From Isochrysis galbana (lineage: Eukaryota > Haptophyta > Isochrysidales > Isochrysidaceae): a stretch of 64,000 nt of DNA. Both the position numbers and the translations under genes were made by a program. The stretch's first letter is position 1; every line of letters begins with the position of its first letter. Under the pieces are notes generated by a model. That model saw nothing but the letters and a program-made list of their open reading frames with translations, was not told the DNA's origin and searched no databases. The stretch is from positions 1,075,350 to 1,139,349 of the forward strand of contig CM030932.1 of assembly GCA_018136815.1 (NCBI GenBank), read 5' to 3'. This document shows, piece after piece, positions 20,219 through 31,651 of this stretch.

Positions 20219-21926
20219 ATGATGGCTCGCTCGTCGGGCCTCGCGCTGTTCGCGCTGCTGTCGCCCGCGGCTGCCCTGCTTGCGGTCCCCCTGGGGGCTC
20301 GCGTGGTGGCGCAGTGCCATCCGCCCCTCCATGCGCTCTGCGTCCCTGCGCGCGTGCGCCCGCCCCTCGCCTCCGCACGCACGGTCGTGGTGACAGATAT
20401 GGACGAGACGCTGATCTCGAAGAAGAGCACTGGCTACGTGATCAATTTCCTCGTCAAGCTGAGAGCGTTCCGCCTGCTGCTTGTGCCGCTTCTCGCCGCT
20501 GTGAGTGGACCTCGATTCTTCACCCCAGCATCGCGAGCTCGCCTGCGTGCGCAAATCGTGCTGTGGGCCCGCGTTGAGCGTTGGCTGAGTGCGCTCTGGC
20601 TGCGCGCCTGCAGGTATTGATTCCGATCTCGAAGCTCTCGCGTACGTTCGCCGTGCGCGCGATGTACTGGTTTGCCTTCCGCGGCGTAAGGGTGGACAAA
20701 GCAAAGAAAATCGCCGAGGAATTCCTCGCGCCTGAGTATGCTGCTGACTTGCAGGTGCCCCATCTTCGTCGCCCACCCATGCGGTAGCACTTATGCGTGA
20801 TTTACCCGTCGCGTGCTTCGCACGCGTGCGCGTGAGAGCTCTCATAGGGCCTCGACCCGCACTATTGCAGGACCCTGCTGCATCTGCTGTCATGAACGCG
20901 GACGATGCCATCATCATTACTGCATCGCCAGACTTCATGGCTCGGCCATGGCTGGAAAAGTACCTTAAGGTGAGACTTTGCGAGGAGGAGACTCCACAGG
21001 TTGTGGCGACTTTCTTGTGCGGATTTTTGTGTTGATCCTGGACTCGGACCGAATTTCCCTCGCGCCTCGATCGCCAGGTGAAACCAGAGAATGTCTATGG
21101 TGCCGTGCTGGAAGAATCAAGCGGAGGCCGTTTCACTGGGAGAACGATGCAGGTGGCAAAAGCGGAGCCTCCGATGAGGTCGCAGTAGCTCTAACACATG
21201 CTGCACATATACTTGAGGGTCTGTGGCATCTTGCCTGCGGGGGTCTCACAGTCACGCGTTTCGCTGCCGGGGTGCTGCATACGATTCTTAGTGGAGCACA
21301 GCCCACGTCGTTGCGGTCATGGTTGGGAGCAAAGCCCAACTATTGTTATCATTTTGGACCGCGGCAAATTGCGGCTGATAGGTAGCGGCTGATGATCCAT
21401 CATACGTGCTGGCATGATAGCAGTGGCATCGAATTGCTGGCCGCTCGGGTCCATCGAAGTGATCATACAACCGGCCTGTGGCTTAGCTCGTTGGCTCCCT
21501 GCTGACACGTGTACCCCTCCATCTTTGTCGTCAGATCCCAATTGGGGAAGCAAAGGCGGAGTTGTTGCGGAGCAATCCGCTTGCAAACGCGCCGGACACG
21601 ACAACTGTCGGGTACGGTGATCACCCAACGGACCTTCCATTCCTTCAAGTAAGCACCGGCCACTTCATGCCGCGTTTTAATGCTAGAGGTTGCGTCACGC
21701 GTGCTGTCGCCTCAGTCACAAACTGCGCCCCACCGATCCTGTGAAGCTGCCGGGCCTCACGCCTTGCATCGGAAGCTCCACTTTGGATTCCGTGACCTCT
21801 CATCGCAACTTTTATTCTCAGGCGTGCTCGCGCGGAGTCCTAGTTCATGAGCTAGCATCGATTCCAAAAGGCATCGAGTATATTCCCGCTGCTAAATTCA
21901 CAGGCAGCACTCTCCAAAGCCAATGA
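20219..21926 (+). CDS. HAD-superfamily phosphatase, six exons
   Basis: Exons 20219-20500, 20614-20754, 20871-20969, 21078-21152, 21535-21648 and 21822-21926 give a 271-residue protein; every intron is GT-AG and phase 0. The N-terminus (LALFALLSPAAALLAVPLGA, then an Ala/Pro/Arg-rich stretch) looks like a signal plus plastid transit peptide. HAD motifs are complete: I VVVTDMDETLIS (Asp60 nucleophile, Asp62), II IIITASP, III Lys in IGEAKAELL, IV GYGDHPTDLPFL. The order and spacing resemble the phosphoserine-phosphatase-like (subfamily IB) domain at the N-terminus of plant land-type glycerol-3-phosphate acyltransferases, but no acyltransferase domain follows. Expected activity is phosphomonoester hydrolysis; substrate unknown. 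ATG ATG at 20219 fits the signal peptide. Upstream (20090-20200) lie ctactactcctactaagtact promoter-like motifs. Confidence 0.85.
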
Positions 21927-22009
21927 AAGTGTCGTGGCTTGGCTGACATCATGACTTGGCTATGATTTATCAAAGACGTTGCTCATGCTGGCAGGTCAAG
22001 AAATGGGGC

Positions 22010-22182
<173 letters not shown>

Positions 22183-22399
22183 ATGCGTGCACTCTCTCCC
22201 CTCTCTTACCGACAAGCGGTATCGCCATCTCGTCGCATGTCGCACGCTGGGTAAATCACATTACCAGCTCTAGGATCGAATGTGATTGTAATTGTGAAAT
22301 TCCGCACAACCTCGCTGCTGCCGCCTTGTGTGCGAGAGCAAATAGACACGTGCTCCCTGCGTGCGCGGCTGTAAGCTACGGCGTTGTGGTATGTATGTT

Positions 22400-22552
22400 A
22401 GCGCCCGTAGGCTCCCAGCTACCGGTAGCGGCTCCCGGGGGGCAAGAGTAGCCCCCGGGAGCTCCTGGGGCGAGCAAAACCCCCCGCAAGCTACCAAACT
22501 TGCCGGGAGCTCCCGGGGGGCTTCCAAAACCCCCGGGAGCTCCAACAACACA
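22400..22552. repeat. Cluster of gggagctcccggggg palindromes
   Basis: Variants of gggagctccc/cccccgggagctcc occur at least five times in about 130 bp, in both orientations, and can fold into alternative hairpins. No coding sense. Confidence 0.6.
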
Positions 22553-22800
22553 TGGTACGACGTAGAGCTCTCGTACATAGGAACCCCGATCATAGGGGAC
22601 CACGCGCGAAGTGCGCCACCAAACCTAGACCCGTCCCCACCGGCGAAGTGGGGAGAAGGGTACAAATCCAACAAAAGGACGGAATACCCGCTCCCAGACG
22701 AATACACACTAGACGGCAAAACAGACCTCGACAAGACAGGAGTAGAACACATAACCAAAGCCCTACAGAAGGCAGAAAACAAACGCCGGCGGCTTACGGG
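22553..22800 (+). CDS. LINE-derived coding fragment, opposite to the adjacent ORF1
   Basis: The plus-strand frame reads TWYDVELSYIGTPIIGDHAR and then a charged stretch ending ALQKAENKRRRL, with no stop. It is coherent but without a diagnostic motif. Codon choice (many acc, aac, gac) resembles the LINE ORFs. It is followed at about 22800 by the inverted ORF1 3' region, as expected from 5' inversion during LINE insertion. Confidence 0.4.
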
Positions 22801-22961
22801 AAGTTTGCTACTTTTGTTTTGCCGTGTATTGATAGGTTGTTAGTGAGCGGCATGTATACGGCGGGCTTTTCAGCTCGAACTTGTAGTTGCGTACCACTAG
22901 ATGCGCCGAGACGTCCCTAAAGGCGCCGGCTACCGCCTTGTCCGATGCTCGGGGGAGGCTC

Positions 22962-23990
22962 TTAGTCTTCTCGTCGAGCGTTTGGTACTTGACCGCTATC
23001 GGGCACGGGATGCCCGCCTTGCGGAAATCCGCTACGTCGCTTGTATTTCTCGCGAAATTGATTGGCGCAGTCCGCCGTTACGAGGATTTCCCACGGCCCG
23101 GAGGCGCTCTTGGACAAGAAGTCAGGCTCGAGATCAACGCCCTCTAGCTTGTTGAGATGCGCGACGATAGCTCCGAGGGTCTCTTCGTCCTTGGCTTTGT
23201 GGCCCTTTTCGTAGGCCGTGAAGGAAATGATGATCTTCTGGTCAATGGGAAACTCTGCCTCCTCCTCGGGCATGGGCTCGAGGTCTTCGTCGAGGAGGGC
23301 CACCTGAGTGGCCGGGGTGAGGAGTGTGGTTAGTCCCATGTGTGGTCTAGTCTCGTTAGGGTCCATGAGAATTGTTGGGTCCGAGTCGGTGTCGCCCTTT
23401 TTCAAGGGTTGTGTGTGTTGGGTGTTTTGTGTTGGCTCTTGTTTGTGCTGGTGTTTGTTGTGCTGGGCCTCTTTGGCCAGTGTTGTGACCGTCGACTGTG
23501 CGTCTGAGACGCGTCTGGCCTCCGGCCCGTCCGCTACGTTGGGGAGCTTCCCCTTCGTTCCCTCTCCTGTGCTGTCCTTGGCCCCTCTCCAGTGGGTCCA
23601 CATCTGTTCCATGTTGGGCCCCATGTTTTGGTACGTAATGCCCCCCTTGGGGTTCTGAATGTATTGGTGCCGGGCCGGCACCTCACGCCGGAGCGCGAGG
23701 GCGGTACCGCGGCTGTGTAGGGTCCAGGCCCGGAGGCCTTCCCTGATGGAGCGTCCCACTGGGGTGATGTGTCTGGTGTGGCTGTGGGATGTGGCTTGTG
23801 TGTGCTGCATGCTGGTCGTGCTCTCTTCGTTCTCGGTGGTGCGCGGGCGCGGCCCGCCGGCTCCTGTGCCCACCTGACTGGGGGGGTCGTCCTGGCGCGG
23901 TCGCTTCGGCGACAGCGGCGTGTCCGTGTGCTCTTCGTCCATCATGGCGAGGGCAGCGGCAGCGAGAGCGGGCGGCGGCGCGCGCTCCAT
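22962..23990 (-). CDS. LINE ORF1 protein, intact frame
   Basis: 342 codons from ATG at 23990. It starts MERAPPPALAAAALAM, then LSPKRPRQDDP, a disordered Gln/Thr/Lys-rich middle, and a C-terminal domain (QKIIISFTAYEKGHKAKDEE, VDLEPDFLSKSASGPWEILV) that recurs in the ORF1 at 63201 (VDPEPDFWARSSRGPWHIAV). This is the nucleic-acid-binding layout of LINE ORF1, probably with an RRM-like fold. Further minus-strand sequence to about 22845 matches 48705-48848 and extends the family's C-terminus in a shifted frame, so the stop at 22962 may be a frame-shift artefact. The hairpin CTATCGTT-AA-AACGATAG (24012-23995) lies directly upstream of the ATG. Confidence 0.75.
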   Translation of the reverse strand: MERAPPPALAAAALAMMDEEHTDTPLSPKRPRQDDPPSQVGTGAGGPRPRTTENEESTTSMQHTQATSHSHTRHITPVGRSIREGLRAWTLHSRGTALALRREVPARHQYIQNPKGGITYQNMGPNMEQMWTHWRGAKDSTGEGTKGKLPNVADGPEARRVSDAQSTVTTLAKEAQHNKHQHKQEPTQNTQHTQPLKKGDTDSDPTILMDPNETRPHMGLTTLLTPATQVALLDEDLEPMPEEEAEFPIDQKIIISFTAYEKGHKAKDEETLGAIVAHLNKLEGVDLEPDFLSKSASGPWEILVTADCANQFREKYKRRSGFPQGGHPVPDSGQVPNARRED

Positions 23991-23994
23991 GACC

Positions 23995-24012
23995 CTATCG
24001 TTTTAACGATAG
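23995..24012 (-). repeat. LINE 5'-terminal hairpin
   Basis: CTATCGTT and AACGATAG form a perfect 8-bp stem with a 2-nt loop, 4 nt upstream of the ORF1 ATG. Beyond it lies gggctacacacct and an A-run (24045-24052 on the opposite strand), shared with other family members. Confidence 0.7.
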
Positions 24013-24059
24013 TTGAGGTGTGTAGCCCTGAATCTTCAGATCTTTTTTTTTTCACCTCC

Positions 24060-24534
24060 GGCCACATGTTTGCACAAGGGCGGAGGTGACGAGTGACGAT
24101 GCAGGAAATGAAGTTAACTATGTAAAAAATAAAACTACAATCGATGGTCCACTTACGACGGAACGCGACTTAAGTGGCACCAAAGCTTAAGGCAAGCCTT
24201 AGGCCTAAGGCAAGCCGCCTTTCGCCTTTAGCTTTACGTTTACAGCGGGGGGCGCGAAAGCGAAAGACAATAGTCGAAAGTGGGCCTTGGGCACATGCAC
24301 ATGGGGGGGAGTAGTGAGTAGTGAGCCCAAGGCCCGAGGCTGCGCGCGGCCCGAATATTAAGAAGGTTATTTTCTGAAATGAACAAATGGATCTATTCCA
24401 TCCGCCCGAATAGCCTCCCCCTGAGCACGATTCTCTACGCGCTATTCAATGTGGTTGGTGCCATGGACCGCGCGACGGCAAGCTTCTTATCGCAATTGCT
24501 GCTCATGTCCTGTTAACATTCTCACACAGCGTAG
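24060..24534. other. Intergenic; 16-bp palindrome
   Basis: GCCTTAGGCCTAAGGC at 24196-24211 is a perfect palindrome inside a run of related aaggc/gcctt words. No gene seen. Confidence 0.5.
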
Positions 24535-25579
24535 CTATCCAGATGGCGTTTCATCCATTGCTGCTCGCACACGTGGTGCCCACTCTCGAATGACGTCCGC
24601 CTCAGAGCGCGAACCCAAGGCAATGGAGTCCGTCGCTCGATCCATGTCAGTCTCGGATAACAAGCCAAGGTCCATTGCCTTGGCTAACAATTCGTCCATG
24701 GATTCGGTTGACTCCCTCGTCACCCCATCACTGCCGCAGCCGCTCGTGGGAGATACCTCTCCCGTTGCCATGGCATGTTCTTCTCCCGCTGAACTGGACT
24801 CGGCGTCGATGATTGCATCCTTTTTGGCAGCCATGTGACCAAGTTGTGAGTCTAGCATGCGTTGCGCCGACCGGCGTTGTCGCTCGCTTAGGGTGTGCAT
24901 CTTCGACTCCAATTCCATCTGAGACGTTGGCGAATGCAGGGAGATGGGCACCTTGGAGACGTGCGCGAGGAGAAGCCCACAGTGCAGCTGAAAGGGCAAA
25001 CCCGCGCCCAGGCTTTTCGATATTGTAGCATTAGTGTGGCAACAGCTCAGCCGGGCCAATCGAAGGTCAATGTGGCGAGAACACACCTGCATTTTCGCTG
25101 CTTCATTATTTGCGATTTCCTCTGGTGGCCGTGGCGCAGGCGGAGCTTGCATGCACTTGGCGCAGACGCCTTGCGTGGAGGTACAGCGCGGGCAGAGCTG
25201 ATGGTATGCCTGGCAGACAGTCTTCTCGTTGCATCCAAGACACTTGCCCGGCTGCTTGCGTGGCTTGTACTTTCCATATTTCTTCTTCCAGTCGATCACC
25301 TCAAAACACCTGCGAGGGGCCCAGACGGCTGTCAGCTGGCGGAGTCTAGCGCTCAGTCTTCCCCCCCATCCTCCCCCTCCCCTCCCCCAACCCCTCCCCA
25401 GCTTGGCGCTGGGCAAACGAGGGAGCGAATCTGGATCGAGCGGACTTGTGGCAGACTCCGCCGCGAAGGTCAAGCTTATCGAGCGCCTTCTGCAGCGAGT
25501 TGTGCTTGTCTCCCGAGTTGGGCACCCACGCGAATGCATTCTGGTGCTTGGGCGGGCCCGTCTTGCGCTTGGGCGCCAT
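24535..25579 (-). CDS. DUF2039 / C9orf85-like zinc-binding protein
   Basis: Exons on the minus strand: 25579-25446, 25309-25087 and 24918-24535, giving 246 residues with GT-AG introns and matching phases. Exon 1 encodes MAPKRKTGPPKHQNAFAWVP and ends GGVCHK; exon 2 starts CFEVIDWKKKYGKYKPRK. Joined, they give the family's Cys-x2-Cys, followed by KCLGCNEKTV and CPRCTSTQGVCAKC, a set of CxxC pairs expected to bind zinc. The N-terminal KHQN and YGKYK are family hallmarks. Exon 3 is an acidic, helical, low-complexity tail (SMDELLAKAMDLGLLSETD) not typical of animal homologues. Function of the family is not established. Frames antisense to it are shadows. Confidence 0.85.
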
Positions 25580-25670
25580 CCCGTCGACGCGCCAAGCCCT
25601 TTTCACACGGAGCGCAGGCCCCTAACTGAGAACTGAGCGATACTACTTTACTTACACTTTACTTTACATC

Positions 25671-26035
25671 AACTAAGTTTATACTTAGTTCGCCCATGGG
25701 GGGGGGGCACGAGCCCCCCTCTCTCTCCACTCCTCCCCTGCCATGGGGGAGGAACCACCCACTCTCCTGGCACGCCTGATGGCCTGCCAGGAGCACACTG
25801 CCCTGCTGACCCATCCCTCTCCCCACAGGCACGCCTGATTCGCCCGCCCTGGCCTGTCGTGGCCTGCCCATCCCTTTGACCAGCCCCTCCTCCCCCTGGG
25901 CCCCCCTGATCAGGACCCCCCAGCCAGCTCCAGTCGACCTGCAGGGCCGCGGAGCGCCAGCGAGGGAGAGGCAGGAGGGGACAGGGCCATGCACCAGCCT
26001 CACCTGCCCCCTAAGCTGTGCAGCTGTCAGCTATG
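25671..26035 (+). mobile_element. LINE-derived short element
   Basis: It opens with the perfect hairpin AACTAAGT-TTAT-ACTTAGTT (25671-25690), then cgcccatggggg and the cacgagcccccc block, closely matching 59862-60200 and, inverted, 12900-13207. The 3' limit near 26035 is approximate, and no target-site duplication was found. Confidence 0.6.
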
Positions 26036-26730
26036 CTACTATGCTCCTAGGCTTGTAAGTTCGCATGGAGTTGTGGGGATCCGGCAAGGTACTGCCTCGA
26101 ACTAGGGTGGCAAACCTCGTTAGCGTGGATTCAAGGACTGGTATGTAGTGGAAACTGTACGCCTCGTGGTCTACTCTATAGAAGTCTTTTATAATGTATT
26201 TCCATGCTATTATATAGAGCGCTTTTAATAAAAAATAATTACAACTGGGAATATCGGCGGCTGCACTGAGCCGCTGGCCGATGCCGCACGCCGACGCAGG
26301 TGAAGACAGCTTGAGGATCTTGTATTGAATAGAACGGGTGTGTGCGCGCGGGATTCGATGTGCGCGCGCGGGCTCCGCAGCTGTATGTGGCGTCGCTGCC
26401 GCAGTTGGAGTGAAGGAGTGTGCGTGCAGTGCAGGTGCCTGCTTATTTTTTCCGATAACATGGGTGGTGTGCCCCACCACTTGATCAATTTTGGCTCTCA
26501 ACTTGCAATCCCACGCGAGCACGATCAACAGCCACCTTGGCGGGCTATTGGCCGCCCAGCGCGCCCCGTTCACCGTGTCTTCACCTGCACCTGCAGTTCC
26601 TGCACTCTCACCTTCACCTGCACCTTCACTGAAGAAAAAACTTCGGACCAGCACCTTCCCAGTTGGATTTTTTTTATTTTTTAGGCTGTCGGGGGTGCGT
26701 CGTACCGGGGTACGCGAAGAGTAGGCCCTG
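26036..26730. other. No recognisable gene
   Basis: A minus-strand frame (26031-26735) is open but lacks domains and includes A+T-rich, stop-prone neighbours. Short ACCTGCACCTGCA-type words repeat near 26580-26625. Confidence 0.4.
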
Positions 26731-26736
26731 GCCAAA

Positions 26737-26815
26737 ATGTCCGGACAGTCAACAGGACATTTGGGGCTGTTTGGCTAAAAGGACATGTCCCGAAATGTCC
26801 CGGGACATTTGGGTG
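26737..26815. repeat. Clustered aaatgtcc/ggacattt palindromes
   Basis: AAATGTCCCGGGACATTT is a perfect 18-bp palindrome. It is preceded by ggacatgtcc (10-bp palindrome), aggacatttgggg and aaaatgtccgg, so the same word occurs six times in about 75 bp in alternating orientation. Confidence 0.7.
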
Positions 26816-27119
26816 AGCCCTGGGGGGTGGGGAGCGCGAAAATGCGCGCGGGAAACGTTTTACTAGTAGAACACTCTTGCCAGCATTTTGGGTGGGAAAA
26901 CGGGAATCCTGATAGGTCAGTCGCCCTTTTTTGAGATGAAAAGGATCGTTTACGTAATATTCTGGTCTCTGGTCTCGGTCGCACCTCACAGCCGGAGCCA
27001 CGGCGCGCTTGTGCGCCGGCGCCAGCAGAGGCATGGAGAGGGGTGAGGAGGCTGGCCCCCCTGCACTTGTGGGCGCCACCCGCGAGCGCGACTGACCCGC
27101 CCGCCTCCCGTCTCCCTTG

Positions 27120-27826
27120 TTCACGCAGGTCCGAGCTCGCCCTTCGAGCTCCAAGAGGAGCTCTACAATTGCGGCGTATACCGTGGCGTCCAGGAAGGTG
27201 TAGTCGCCTTCTTGGTGGAAGGACAGCTCAAATGTTGCGTCCGACTCCATGGCGCCTTGCTCCTCATCCGAGGGCGGCTCCTGAGTGGCAGGGGCGGTCG
27301 GGGGTGGTGAGGCTGTGGGTGGGTCCGTGTGGGTAGCTGGCGTGGCGGTGTGGCGTGCGCTCCAAGGCGCATCCAAGCAGTTCCTCATCTGTACATTCTT
27401 CTGCTGTGCTGTTGGTGGGTCAGTGTCCATGTGCGCTTTGCAATTGATGTTGTGGTTGTGCCCACAAGGGCCACCCGGTCTCGGGCCGCGCCGCCGAGGC
27501 AGCGCGGCTGTCACCAGGGTGAGAGAGGCCTCTGCCATAAGGCATAAGTAAGGCATGCCTGATGGATAGGTGTCTCCTCTGGCCTCTGGTCTTGTGTTGG
27601 TGTGATGCTTGTCACAGCCTGTGACCCACCATGGGGTGGGCCAGCATGGCTGCCTTCCTTGGTGTGGCCGGGGCCACGGGCCGTGCGGCGCGACCAGGAT
27701 CGCGCTCACCTGCTCGGCCTCTGCGGGCGGACGCGGTCGCTTCGCCAGCGACAGCTCAATGGGTGCTGGGGGGGCTCCCGCGGCGGGGGGCCCGAAGGAG
27801 AGGTGGGGAGCGGCGGCGCGCTCCAT
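27120..27826 (-). CDS. LINE ORF1 protein, 3'-truncated
   Basis: From ATG at 27826 it reads MERAAAPHLSFGPPAAG and LAKRPRPPAEAEQV, then the middle domain through ATVYAAIVELLLELEG, which matches the 63201 copy closely. Homology ends near 27120, where the frame continues into unrelated sequence (to 26681). The stretch after the conserved LELEG is lost, so the C-terminal nucleic-acid-binding part is missing. Confidence 0.7.
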
Positions 27827-27828
27827 GG

Positions 27829-27850
27829 CAACTGACTATAAAGTTAGTTG
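27829..27850 (-). repeat. LINE 5'-terminal hairpin
   Basis: CAACTGACT (27829-27837) pairs with AGTTAGTTG (27842-27850) with one G-T position, loop ATAA, just upstream of the ORF1 ATG. The sequence beyond (gtagtatagaatcagtagagtag) resembles host promoter words. Confidence 0.6.
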
Positions 27851-27859
27851 TGTAGTATA

Positions 27860-28583
27860 GAATCAGTAGAGTAGACATCTTCAAGAGGGTTTTTTTATCT
27901 TCACTCCAACACACAGTTCCAGTTCGTTTCAGCTCGACACGTCAAGGACCGGCGTGTTTACCAGATGTACCTTCCACGCTCCTCCTTCGCGCGCCGTCCG
28001 CAGCGTGACGCGTCTTGGACACCAGCCACCATCGCGCTTTCGGAGGCGAGAGCGACAAGATATCGAAGCAGCCAGACCCTCTCCAAGAGGGCGACAGCTG
28101 TGGAGAGAGAGAGCGCACACGTGCGTGCGTTCGTTTGCATGAAGAGGCATCGGGAGCTGCAATCAGAGGCCTCCAGGCACGTTGATCGACGTGGAGGGCA
28201 TCCTGCTGCTGCGCACGAGATGCCCGTACAGCTCATCTACGCACCCACGCCCGTTGCCCCATCCCATCCACTCTCGTGGAGCCAGCGAGGGAGTCGGATG
28301 TCATGCCCTGGCTGTGGCAGAGAGACACAAGACAACCAGTCTGGCTCGTGTCCGGCTTTATGCACCTTTTGTATCGGCTCGATCCGCCCGCCCATACGGC
28401 CAGGAGGTGCATCGCTGTCACTTTCTCTTGATGCCCATCCGCATTGATTGTATTCTTGCCTCCGAGCGGTGGTGAAAGCCGATCGTGATATGCGGGCTAT
28501 GGTCATTGCCAGGCTAGTCATCCAGCACGTTTACTGTATTGTCCCCTGCAACACTCACCTCTCGCTTCTCTTCTCCCATCCAG
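27860..28583 (+). other. 5' region of the zinc-repeat gene
   Basis: It contains gtagagtag near 27870 and open but unassigned frames (27965-28447 among them). First exons of the downstream gene are probably here, but donors could not be fixed. A splice acceptor ttctcccatccag ends at 28583. Confidence 0.4.
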
Positions 28584-30883
28584 GCGACAATGATGTAAAC
28601 AACTGCGCCGCCCCCAGAAATGTGGACCTGCCCGCCAACGGAAGCTGCGACCGTCCTCTTGATCCGTATCCAATTCTGGGGCCTCCTGTCGCTCTGCACA
28701 CATCGCCTATGCTTGTGTCCGGTGTGACCTCTGTGGGCGTCGCCATGAATCGAATGCCTCCTCAAAGCTCGTTCATGGCCCCATGTTCGGCTGTGCAAGA
28801 ACCAGGCACTCGATCGTGTAATCTGATTGGTGATGGACATCATACGCAGCTCGGCATCCAAAGCGAATCCCGAGGAAGTACGATGCAGAGTGTAGACGAG
28901 CTGATGCATAGTGGCTCGCAGATACTGATGATACTGAAGCCTCGCGCAGGGGGTCTCGAATCCGGTCCAAGCCTTGGCTTGCAAGTTCATGCTGGTTCGC
29001 CATCGCATCTAGCTATGCATGCGGTTAATATGCCACAGGGCGGCTGTGCACAAATGACTTCGCACCGTGAAGCCAATTGTGTGCCACCCACTGTGTACAC
29101 AGCATCTAATCTCGTCACCACCGGTGATTTCGTTGGCGGTGGCGGCACCGCCGCTCCAGTTCCAGCAACTGTCCTCACCAATGCAGTGCTTATTGGAGCA
29201 CCCGCTGCTGTTGGTCTTTCGCTGGCCCCAAATGCTTCAGCTTCTCCGGTTTCTCGATTTCAAGCCTTACCTCTCCACAGAGACCAGTCCTCTCCTCCTA
29301 CACCGATGAGCCACTACGGTTCTATTGCGCCTCACGGTCCTAGGGACCCAGTTGGGGCCATGGGTAGCAGCATTCGGCAAGCCAGACCATGCGCAGTGAT
29401 CTTCGACAGTCTACAGCCTGGAAGGCTACCCGTAGAGCCACAACCAGAGCATAGAGTGGTGCATGCAGTACCTCTCGGGTTCGGTCCTGCGCAGCATGTG
29501 TATGGGGCTGTCGTAGGCTCGGACGCGACCGCTTCGTTGAGTGCGTTTTTCGCCCGCCAACATGGCTTTTCGGATGGTGTTGTCACTCCTGAAGTTCAAA
29601 CTCATCCTCATTCGAAAGCATGCGTCGCGAGCGAAGCAAAACCATCCTGGAGCGAACAACACTCTCAAACTCCCAGGGTGGGTACGCCATCGCGCCAATC
29701 ATTTGACGGGGGGGTTGGCGGAGAGCTGCACGGCAAGGGTGCCGTAGCCCCGATAACAGAGGTCGGAAGTAGTTCCAGAGAATATACGACCACACCCGAG
29801 CCCACGGTTTCGTTCGATGACTCCAGCTGTCGCACCAGCGAAGAGTATACTGCTCACGAAGTTGGTCGCAAATGGACTCCTGTAGCGGCCGAGACTGCCG
29901 CTCACAGTGGTGACGAGGCTGGTGAGGGCAAACCGCCTAGCGGAAGCCGCCGATGCAGTTTTGAGGGTTGTAAAAAGAACGCAGCGCCCGGCGGCGGGCT
30001 CAAGCCGGGCCGCGTTCCTCTATGTGCAGGTCATGGGGGTGGTAGACGATGCCAACATCCTGGCTGCAGCACTATGGCACGGGCAGGTGGCCCACCCTTC
30101 TGCACAATCCATGGAGGTGGAAAACGCTGCCAGTACGGAGGCTGTACCAAATCTGCACGGACTGGCGGCGAGGGCTTTTGCGTGCTTCATGGCGGTGGAC
30201 GCCGTTGCACGGTCGAGGGGTGCATGAAGTCGGCTGCGTCGGGTAGTCTACAGTTGTGCATCTCCCACGGCGGAGGCAAGCGCTGCGCACAACCGCGTTG
30301 TACCAAAAGCGTAGCATCGGGTGGCGCCCCGTTCTGTATCGCGCATGGTGGTGGGCGACGATGCCGGAAGGATCGGTGCGGCAAGAGCGCTGTGCCTGGG
30401 GGCCCACCATATTGCATTGCACACGGCGGCGGTCGGCGGTGTAGCATCGACGAATGCACGCGTTTAGCTAGCAGCGGTCAGCCCGCCTTGTGTTCACAGC
30501 ATGGAGGCGCCAAGAGACGCTGCATGATAGAAGGGTGCACGAGGTCGGCCAGTCAGAGTGTGGACCGCCAAGGAGATCTCAAAACATCACTTTGCTTCAC
30601 ACACGAGCGCTTTCTCGGCCGTGCAAGAAGGCAAGATTTTGGTCACATGTATACAGAGGCAGGGTGCGGAAGTGCGATAGAGCTCAGTCAACGCACGGGA
30701 AGCTCGAGCCAGCCCATTTTCGGACCAGATGTTACGCATGGATTCGGCTCCCTACCTCCTCAAGGCGGGTACGGTGGGCTGAGCAACTCCCTCTTCGCCG
30801 GCTCAGTGCAAGAGATGAATATGGCAGCCGGCTGCGCCTATTTTGCTGGGGCCGATGCGCCCACCTCAACGCATCCACCATAA
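28584..30883 (+). CDS. WRKY19-type zinc-repeat protein
   Basis: The main exon (open from 28448; probable acceptor at 28583) encodes about 766 residues to the stop at 30883; the true start is unknown, with in-frame ATGs from about 28709. The N-terminal two thirds are Ser/Pro/Gly-rich with no domain. From about 29949 to 30612 there are eight tandem repeats of about 25 residues with the pattern C-x4-C ... C-x2-H-G-G-(G/A)-(K/R)-R, for example CQYGGCTKSARTGGEGFCVL. This Cys3His-type repeat accompanies the WRKY domain in plant WRKY19-like proteins and occurs alone in many oomycete and algal proteins, where a nuclear DNA- or RNA-binding role is presumed. No WRKY motif is present. After the repeats comes a Ser/Gly-rich tail. 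Confidence 0.75.
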
Positions 30884-31651
30884 TTTAATCCACCGTGATT
30901 TAGGGACACGCACTACACGCTGCACGTCATACCTCGTCGCTTATATCCACGATCAGCTAGCGGCCATGCGATCACCTCTTCGTGCCGCATCCCCCCTCTC
31001 CTCTCATGGCAACTTGTTCCATGATGTCACATCTATGGAGGCTAGATGGGTACAGGACACTCACTCATCGCAATCGATTGAACCTCCGTTGATGGAATGC
31101 GTTGCATGCCGCTCCCGTACGTAGACGACGAGTCCGTACGGTGCGAGTCAAATGAAGCGGTTTACGCTTCATTGAACACAATCATCACTTTGCTCGGTAT
31201 TATTATTATTTGTTGGGGTAATTGATTGACAACTAAATTTTTACGGCAACCATTGATTGGCAACTATGCGAGCACCTGCTAAGCAAAAAAACATCTGACA
31301 TTCAGGGTCAAACACCTACTAAGAGCCCGGTATCTGTATCTACTACCTCTCGACTGGCATCGCCCTTATCTCCCTTCTCTCCACTTCCTCCCCTTCCCGC
31401 CTTAGCAGAGTTGTGCAGTCATTGCTGTATAGCTCTGTGTTGGTTGTGATGTTGGTCTTGCTGACCGGACGGGCCTGTGCCTCAGGCTTGCGAACGATGT
31501 CATTGCCGTGGCTTTGTAGGGGCCTAGCCCGGAGGCTTTCCCTATAGGAGGAGGGGCCCTGTGGCTCCCACTATCTAGGCGGCTTGCCTTCATTTGGTCG
31601 CTCCTTTCTCCTTTCCCTCCGGTTTCTTCCCCTCCCGCGGGGAGTCTCACC
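30884..31651. other. Intergenic with A-run repeat fragment
   Basis: At 31287 a run of seven A is followed by catctgacattcagggtcaaacacctac, a variant of the A-run block at 58613 and 63057. A (tta)n-like stretch lies at about 31200. No gene seen. Confidence 0.45.

Noticed and set aside
24449-24838. Plus-strand frame of 129 codons
   Set aside because: It is the antisense shadow of exon 3 of the DUF2039 gene.
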